DNA of 64,000 nucleotides from Hypoxylon rubiginosum (lineage: Eukaryota > Ascomycota > Sordariomycetes > Xylariales > Hypoxylaceae): NCBI GenBank assembly GCA_902806565.1, contig CADCXA010000007.1:310001-374000 (forward strand). Direction: 5' to 3'. The translations under genes and the position numbers were made by a program. A model generated the notes under the pieces. The model had not been told where the DNA came from, did not search any database, and saw nothing but the letters and a program-made list of their open reading frames with translations. Shown here in pieces: positions 57,670 through 64,000 of the stretch. How positions within the stretch are numbered: the stretch's first letter is position 1; each line of letters begins with the position of its first letter.

Positions 57670-58392
57670 CTATCCTCCTAGTTCGTAGATGGCGTGCGAA
57701 TGGGCTTCGACAGGCTGGTACTCGGCAACCTTAGAGTTGTTGGTGCTAGGTGAATCGATGTTACCCAGCTGTGAAGCGTCCTGGGCCTGTCTGCCGTCTC
57801 TTCGCGCTTTCATGGACCGGTGGGTGCGACGGATCAGGTAGAGAAGTAGAATGACGGCAGCAATGCCAAAGGCGCTACCTACGGCTATGGCTACTATCTC
57901 CCCGGAAGACAAGGTCGGGCCACTGGGCGCTTCTGCCGGTTGGCTGCTTTTTGGCTCCGGGGCAATTGTGAATGTCACCTCAGAATTGTCTTGCGAAGTG
58001 GCTGACGATGCTGACGATTGGGTCGATGTTTTGGTCGACGAGCTGATCTGGCTCGAAGGCGCTACTGCGCCCGGGGGCAGGCCGTTGAAGTCCTCGTTGA
58101 GCTGGCATCCCTGCTCCGAGTTGCAGTGGTATCCAAACGGACAGCAGTCTGTGCCGCATGGGGGAAGCGGCTTATTGAATACAGTCGTCACGACTTCCGC
58201 ACCGGATTGCTGCAGACTAATATCGCAGGGGATGGTTTTGATCATGTTGCAGGTGTGCGTCCCGGGGCAGCATATCAACGTCGTATTGGCGGCAGTGAAC
58301 AGGCAAGAAGTGTTTGGCCTGCAGCAGAAACCATCAGGTTGCACGCCCGGTTCGCAGATGATGTAATCGGGGTTTCCGCACTGCGACCCCAT
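57670..58392 (-). CDS. Cys-rich single-pass membrane protein
   Basis: Single exon of 240 aa. The first 100 residues hold about 14 Cys in spaced pairs (QCGNPDYIICEPG, GFCCRPNTSC, LICCPGTHTC, CGTDCCPFGYHC), suggesting a disulfide-rich outer domain. A Ser/Thr-rich stalk follows (about 105-160), then a transmembrane helix (IVAIAVGSAFGIAAVILLLY) and a basic cytosolic segment (RRTHRSMKARRDG). No signal peptide is visible at the chosen Met. An in-frame TGA lies 33 bp upstream, so a signal would need an earlier exon; the bases before ATG end in cag-like aag, which could be a splice acceptor. I know similar Cys-rich fungal surface proteins but no named function. Confidence 0.65.
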   Translation of the reverse strand: MGSQCGNPDYIICEPGVQPDGFCCRPNTSCLFTAANTTLICCPGTHTCNMIKTIPCDISLQQSGAEVVTTVFNKPLPPCGTDCCPFGYHCNSEQGCQLNEDFNGLPPGAVAPSSQISSSTKTSTQSSASSATSQDNSEVTFTIAPEPKSSQPAEAPSGPTLSSGEIVAIAVGSAFGIAAVILLLYLIRRTHRSMKARRDGRQAQDASQLGNIDSPSTNNSKVAEYQPVEAHSHAIYELGG

Positions 58393-60252
58393 CTTGACGT
58401 GTGCGTACGAGTGTTTGAGTAGGTATCAATACTCTAGAGACGAGGGAACCGTGTGGGTGTTGTGTTGATTTGAGTATGGATATTCTAGAGAGAAGGGAAG
58501 CCGAAAAGTCAGGCGTCCGAGAGCGAATGTGAATGTGATCGAACAAGATAAGAATTTGAAGTTTGACAACGTTGCCCACTTCGCACTGGTCGTGGTATTT
58601 TATTTTTCCTTAGGGTCAATATTTTTTTTGCCCATCAGCTTGTGCCCGCGTAACGGCACTATGCCACGAATAAAAGCTGCAAACTGTGTAGGCAGAGCAT
58701 GGAACTGAATTTCCTTCGTAAGAGGTCACCTATCGTCCACTTGCAGGTATTCCATAGACAAATTAGGAGTCTACCACTTCCTTAATTGAGTACCGGTAAT
58801 ATAAATCTTATAACAAGCAATTCGCGCAGATATTAGGAAAAAGTAAGTAGGTAAATTATTTATGTATTACGAATTATTACGAAAAATGCAAATATCTAGG
58901 TAATTGTAGATATTGGGTATTGGAAAAGAAAAAAAAAGGTGTCACCTAGGGGATTCGAACCTACAAGCAACCACAGTTAAAAAAAAAAAAAAAAAGGTAA
59001 CATTCCCGAGCTAACCAACTAGGCCACTACCTTCCGTAACCACCAACGAAGGATGGAGAGTACAGTCACGGCGTTAGCAGGGAGCCCGGGACATGTTGAA
59101 TTACTGCTGCATTAAAACATATTATAAGCCTTACTTTAGGAGGTAGGTATTCCTTTTACCTGAATTTCAAGAGATATATCATGCTGTCGTCTTCTTAACA
59201 CTCTTGTTCTATCTCGCAACCCCTCCATCGCTGAGCAACAAGCCAGCTTCAAACAAACGTCGTCCAATATATCCTCGTCTCCTCTGCCCCTAATTGAAAA
59301 AGGGGCTAATTTTGCTTACCTAATCAATTTGATACATCTGATTGGTCACAATGACGACCTACCATCGATACTACCACAATCAGGGCTATAGCTTCAAAGT
59401 TTTCATAGTGTTCACAAAATAAATAATTGAAAATTATATTACATCAAATAGTCAGATCCTATGCTGCCAACCCAACCTTTCCCGGGTTTATGCTACGACA
59501 TTTCGAATTTAAGGAGGTACCTGTTAGGCCAGACGAAGGTTAACCAGTGTTAAAAATTTGTGTGACGGATCACCATTAATGCTTGTTCTCTCTACTATCA
59601 CACAACCCTCTCATAAAATCGTTTTACGCTGGTCGGTACCTCCGGCTGAGCAACCTGACCCGTCACCCGTACGAGTCTGCCACGATGTTTGCAGCGGGCT
59701 GCGTAATATTACCATGCAGTCTTCCTAGTAAATAAGTTTGCAGCTTATCCCATCCTAGGCTAATGTCACATCTCGAGTAGAAGCCGGGCGCAGGTTGGGT
59801 GCAGCCATTTTGGCTATTGTTTGAGCTGATGGAGAAACTCCTTAGTACGGCAGCAAGCGGACTACAGATGAGATAGCTGGTTTGGTTTGACGATACACAG
59901 GCCGCCGAGGTGTCGGGACTAGGCTGTTGAGGTTCCCATAGCGCATCTTCGACTATGTCGGATCATCTAAAAAGAGGAGTTCTGTCGTTCACTAATGATT
60001 AATCGAAGTACGTACCTGTAGATTCACCTGTCATTTGAGTATTGGGAATTAGCGTTTATGAAGAGGTAGTAGGTGTATAATGTGTTCAATCTGCCTACAT
60101 ATAAAGATTATCATAGCGCCACATCTCCCTTTCCCCCTTACTGAATATGAAATTACGTCTTTCCCAACTTCTCGAGACCCAAAGACCCGACTAACTCATA
60201 AATCCTGGTTGTTCATTCTCGTACCTGGATGGGATCTCAAGTCTCGATGCTT
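58393..60252. other. Intergenic (1.9 kb) holding a tRNA-like element
   Basis: AT-rich region between the Cys-rich gene start and the NLR-like gene stop. Apart from the tRNA-like element at 58938-59036 I saw no gene. Confidence 0.55.
58938..59036 (-). ncRNA. tRNA-derived element interrupted by poly(A/T)
   Basis: On the minus strand there is a good Pol III A box (TGGCCTAGTTGG, 59026-59015) and a perfect B box (GGTTCGAATCC, 58961-58951). Between them lies a 17-nt homopolymer (T on this strand). The acceptor and T stems do not pair properly, so it is unlikely to be a working tRNA. A tRNA pseudogene or a tRNA-derived SINE fragment fits better. A second A-rich run lies just outside the 3' end (58924-58937). 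Confidence 0.5.
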
Positions 60253-63200
60253 TTACTCATTTGATTCATGGCCACTTTCCGCGGCAACCGCATCCCAGGC
60301 TCCATCGCCTTCCTGCTCATCAACAGCGACAGATTCTTCCATGACAGGTTTAATCGCGAAACTCCTGATTGCCAACTTAAGCTCGGATGGAGGAACAATC
60401 CTCATGCTGAGGATTTCCTGTATCATCTGTGTCTTGTCCACCATGACTTCGCCCACGTTTCTGTGGTCGTTCCGATAGGAGTGGTCATCAAAGGCATGAT
60501 TAACCTCGTAAGCGTAGCTATGGTAGTCCATACCCAAGATGCCCTCGATGGTGAGCTTGGCGAGGTTCTCGAGGAAGGAAACCTGGGCTAGGTCCAAGAC
60601 GTTGTAGCCCTCGGGTGTGAGTACGGCCAGATTTGCTCCAATTTTGGGCTGCGAAAGGAACTCGACGAGGCCCACGTTTTGTAGACGGATCGCAGTCTGC
60701 AGCGGCGTGTCCCCGTGTTCGTCCTTGGTCTCTATCTCCCTATTCATGGAATATAGAGTGACGAGAATCTCCTTGCTGCGCCATTCGGCTACAGCCAAAT
60801 GAATAGCTGTATATCCTTTGTTGTTACGTGCCCTCAAGTCCGCGTGATTTCGCTTCAGAACCGGTAATACTTCACGGGCCTCGCCGGACACTGCCATGTG
60901 GAAAGCAGTATTACCTTCCGGCGTTGCTTTATCTTTGTCTGCACCGTTTTCAAGGAGGAACTGCACCAACTCGTGCTGATTTTCTCTGGCTGCCCTGTGC
61001 AAAAGAGTATGGCCCAATGTGTCTAGTTGGTCAACAACTGCCCCCTTCTCGATAAATGATCGAACCACAGGGATAGGCGTGGTTGCGGGGAGGCAAGAAT
61101 AAGCAGTCTGATTCCTCTCATCCACTATTTGAATGTTGATTTCGGACCTGACCAGCATCTCCAGTATTCTTGGGTTGCTGAATTTAGTTGCAGAGTGGAG
61201 GAGATGACCGTGGCGACTCATCAACTCAGGCGCACCTAGCTCTTCCAACATGATGTCAACAACATCTTCCAGCTTGGATTCGGGCGCCAGATCTAGAGGC
61301 GTCTTTTCAGAGTGATTCTTGATACTACTGTCGATATTCTGCGCTATCTTCCGAATGACAGTATCATGGCCTCTTGATACGGCGACGTGTAGTACAGTAT
61401 TACCTGTATTATCACGATGGTCTATCCTGGCACCTTTCTCGACGAGTAGATCGAAAATCGAATCACAACCGCCACCTGCGGCAGAGAACAAAGGCGTTTC
61501 TCCGTCTGGTGACTCGGAATCCACATTTGCATTGTGGTCGAGAAGTATCCTGGCGACAGTCGATTCTCGTAACGAAGCGGCAAAATGCAGCGGATACCGA
61601 TTGAAGGCTGGTTTCTCAATATCGGCGTTTTTGCCTATGATTGTTTCAACCATACGCTCTTGGCTCCTTTCCACGGCTGTACATAAAGCAGTCCAGCCGT
61701 CCTGATGAGTTGCATCTATGCCATCGGCGTGCTCATTAAGTAGCGCTTCGAATACGCGTAAATGGCCAAAGAAAGACGCTGCTCGAAGTGGCGATGCCTC
61801 CCCTTCGAGTAGTTCCTCCTCCACATGCTCTATGTTGTGAAGTGTTTCGTGGTCTTGCGCAGCCATTGGCGTGTTTTGAGCGATAGTCTTCATGACGAGT
61901 CTTGCGTTGGCCTTAGCTATCATTCTGTTTGTTTCTATATGGCCAGATCGCCACTTCACGAAGGTGCTCGTATTCTGGTAGATTGATTTAACCTGGGTCG
62001 TAAAGTTTGGCATTTCCACGTGCTCAACTTCTCGAATATGCCTCGCAGCAAATCTGAGGGCATACATAATCAGGTTCTGGCTTGGGCCGTAGTCAGAGGG
62101 TGTCTGCGTTAGACTTCGGAGACGTAGGAAACAGCTATGAGCCATCTCAAAGCCAGCGTCGTCGTAGGTGAAATAGTACCATGGAGCGAGACCTGTGGTG
62201 TCGGTAGTCAAAAATTCGCGGACAGTTATGTGTTCCAGATATATCACACCATCGACCACCTTAACCAAGCCGTCAAGTATGTTACGAAGGGTACGTTCGA
62301 AGTTGGGCTGAATAAAATCTTCGACCTTCTCTAGATCTTCGGAGCATTGGTGTGCCGCGCTGTACCAGTTCAGATCCGAAAGTGTAAGCGGGACATATGA
62401 AGCGACAATGGCTTGCAAAAGAGATTTTGTCCAGTCACGATGTCTCAGAGGTACTCGTCCGAGCATAGACGAGTATATACCTTGAATGTTGGTAGGTTTG
62501 TTCCTGAGCATGTTCCCCATTATACCGCGCGATACTCCGACAGAGTTGTCGAGGTCCCTAAGAAGCGCAGAGGCCCAAAGGAAGCTACCTTGAGAATCGC
62601 GCTCAAGTTCTTCTGTCAGCCACATTTTATCTTCATCCGGTATCTTATGGGATTTGTTTAACTTGGAGACTCTATCGTGAATGAATTTGTTGACACCTTC
62701 GCTCATCTGCAAGGGGTGTCTGTCCAGCCGAAGAACGAAAGACCAAGCATAAGCGTCCGCATCACGGCGGAGATCCGTCAATATCGTCGAGTTAGGTCTG
62801 TTCGTCAGCATGATTCGGATCTTTGACTCGGAATCTTCTGTTTCTCTCAAAGCGGTCCTAAGCCATTGGGTGTGAATCGAGTTTGAGTCGTCTTTGCATT
62901 CATTCAGGGCGTCAATGATGATGTACGTGTTGCCAATATATGGATCTTGTAGGCATTTCTCAAGAATACCGACGAGAGTAGGGAGATCTTGCAGCCATAG
63001 ATTACCCTTCATCGATAATGCATGCCTTGTTAGACTAGGAGTCTTGGACATAAGCTGGTAAAGGATTGTGCGGATGACTGCAGTGCTGTGATTCCGATTT
63101 TCAACAGCGGAGTCGCAGAAAAAAGAGCATATGGTAGCGTCGGTCTCGAGTTTTTCGAGATGCGTCTTGAGATATCGAGCCAGAACTGATTTCCCACAGC

Positions 63201-64000
63201 CTACTGGCCCCTCAACCCATAAAAGGCCCCGGTCAGGGGAATTTGACATCCAATCCATATAGGCCCTGTCCTTCATGAGCCAGTCGCAGGTGCCCTCGAG
63301 AGGCTCGGAGATATTCTGAACCATGTTTGAGGCGCCAATCAGGTATAGGGAGTTCAGGATCTTCTGCTGGCCTTCCGTCATGGACTCTGGTTCATTCGCA
63401 TGTCAGCTTCATACTCGCCTGATCTGCGTAGTATAAATATACTCTCTCACCTTGTGTGGGTTCTAGCGATACGCTTTGAGATTGGATCACAAGCCGAACG
63501 AGATTAAAAATGGCCCCTTCTACTACACTCTTGCCGCCAGCTTTCATCTTCGAAATTGTGAAGTGATCTTCTTCTAGCGAGATAGGCTCTTCACTTGGAA
63601 GCCCGACGTATGCAGACGCTGCATCAGCAATCTAAAATTCCCATGTAAGCTACTAAGGCGATACAATATGCTGGGAGGAGATACTCACTATGGCTGAAAC
63701 AAGTCCCTTTCGAGTCTTTTGCGCCTCATAGAATGATGTGATGCCCATCTTCTTTGATCGAGGAATGAATGATTCGTTTATTTTCGCAAACTCGGCCGAG
63801 TTCCTTTCCAAGCCAGTCTTTTCTGGCAGGACCGCGGCCAAGTTGTGCAGGAAGTTCCACATAGCATGGTCAGATCCGTGAGGCGCTCCGAGAAATACCG
63901 CATGCTTAGTACTGCGCAGGATATCCCCGTACAGATTGTTCTGTTCATGAGCGAGGACGATACTCTTCTTGAACACGATGCCGCCAAGGTCATGGCAAAT
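60253..64000 (-). CDS. NLR-like protein: alpha/beta-hydrolase, NACHT and ankyrin repeats (5' end beyond window)
   Basis: Fungal NOD-like receptor architecture, the class that includes heterokaryon-incompatibility and defence proteins. Visible exons are 64000-63689, 63631-63451 and 63386-60253; the start lies beyond the right edge. The N-terminal domain is lipase/esterase-like (CHDLGGIVFKKSIVLA, HAVFLGAPHGSD, SLEEDHFTISKM), with Asp where the nucleophile Ser of GHSLGG normally sits. The NACHT part has Walker A GPVGCGKSVLARYL (about 63210-63170) and Walker B YIIIDALNECKDD. At least ten ankyrin repeats follow, for example DGETPLFSAAGGGCDSIFDL, LGHTLLHRAARENQHELVQF and GYTAIHLAV. The C-terminus is acidic. 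Exon C has no internal stop, so the gene appears intact in what is seen. Confidence 0.88.

Noticed and set aside
58938..59036. Functional tRNA gene
   Set aside because: A and B boxes are good, but T and acceptor stems do not pair and a 17-nt homopolymer interrupts it.

Overview
This window looks like nuclear DNA of a filamentous ascomycete (Pezizomycotina, probably Sordariomycetes). Genes carry short GT..AG introns, mostly 50-120 nt. The content includes Zn2Cys6 regulators, an RTA1-family membrane protein and a NACHT/ankyrin NLR-like protein. Intergenic spaces run from about 0.4 to 4 kb and no gene order suggests operons. Seventeen of the genes are recognisable housekeeping or family members. 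I rebuilt exon structures by reading splice sites and conserved protein sequence, so exon joins are predictions from sequence alone.

Left third (1-22.9 kb): a decayed coding fragment at the edge; a tiny four-exon complex I subunit gene of NDUFB4/B15 type; SAP18 and PRP18 head to head; CSN1 (COP9 signalosome); a 4 kb gap with small tandem repeats; a Gal4-type Zn2Cys6 factor; an Xaa-Pro aminopeptidase with an unusual internal insert; and an L-type lectin (Emp47/ERGIC-53-like) divergent from ALG8.

Middle (24.5-41.4 kb): ITC1 (ISWI complex subunit) with six introns, five of them crowded at its 5' end; poly(A) polymerase PAP1; a divergent septin-like GTPase; a PHO85-type cyclin-dependent kinase; tafazzin (TAZ1) with a 19-nt catalytic exon; and a NOSIP-type E3 ligase.

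Right third (42-64 kb): a very long peroxisomal/mitochondrial carrier; SGF73 (SAGA); a second Zn2Cys6 factor with a frameshifted coding-like remnant behind it; an RTA1 protein; an APH-type kinase homologue with a changed catalytic motif; a Cys-rich single-pass membrane protein; a tRNA-derived element split by poly(A); and a NACHT/ankyrin protein that runs off the right edge.

Shared themes are RNA processing (SAP18, PRP18, PAP1), chromatin (SAP18, ITC1, SGF73), ubiquitin-type control (CSN1, NOSIP) and ER glycoprotein handling (ALG8, lectin). No secondary-metabolite cluster, CRISPR array or intact transposon was seen. The most interesting signals are the in-frame stop before a conserved-looking CSN1 tail, the dense SUMO-type motifs in PAP1, the altered catalytic residues in the APH-like and NLR-like proteins, and sharply bounded high-GC3 blocks inside several genes.
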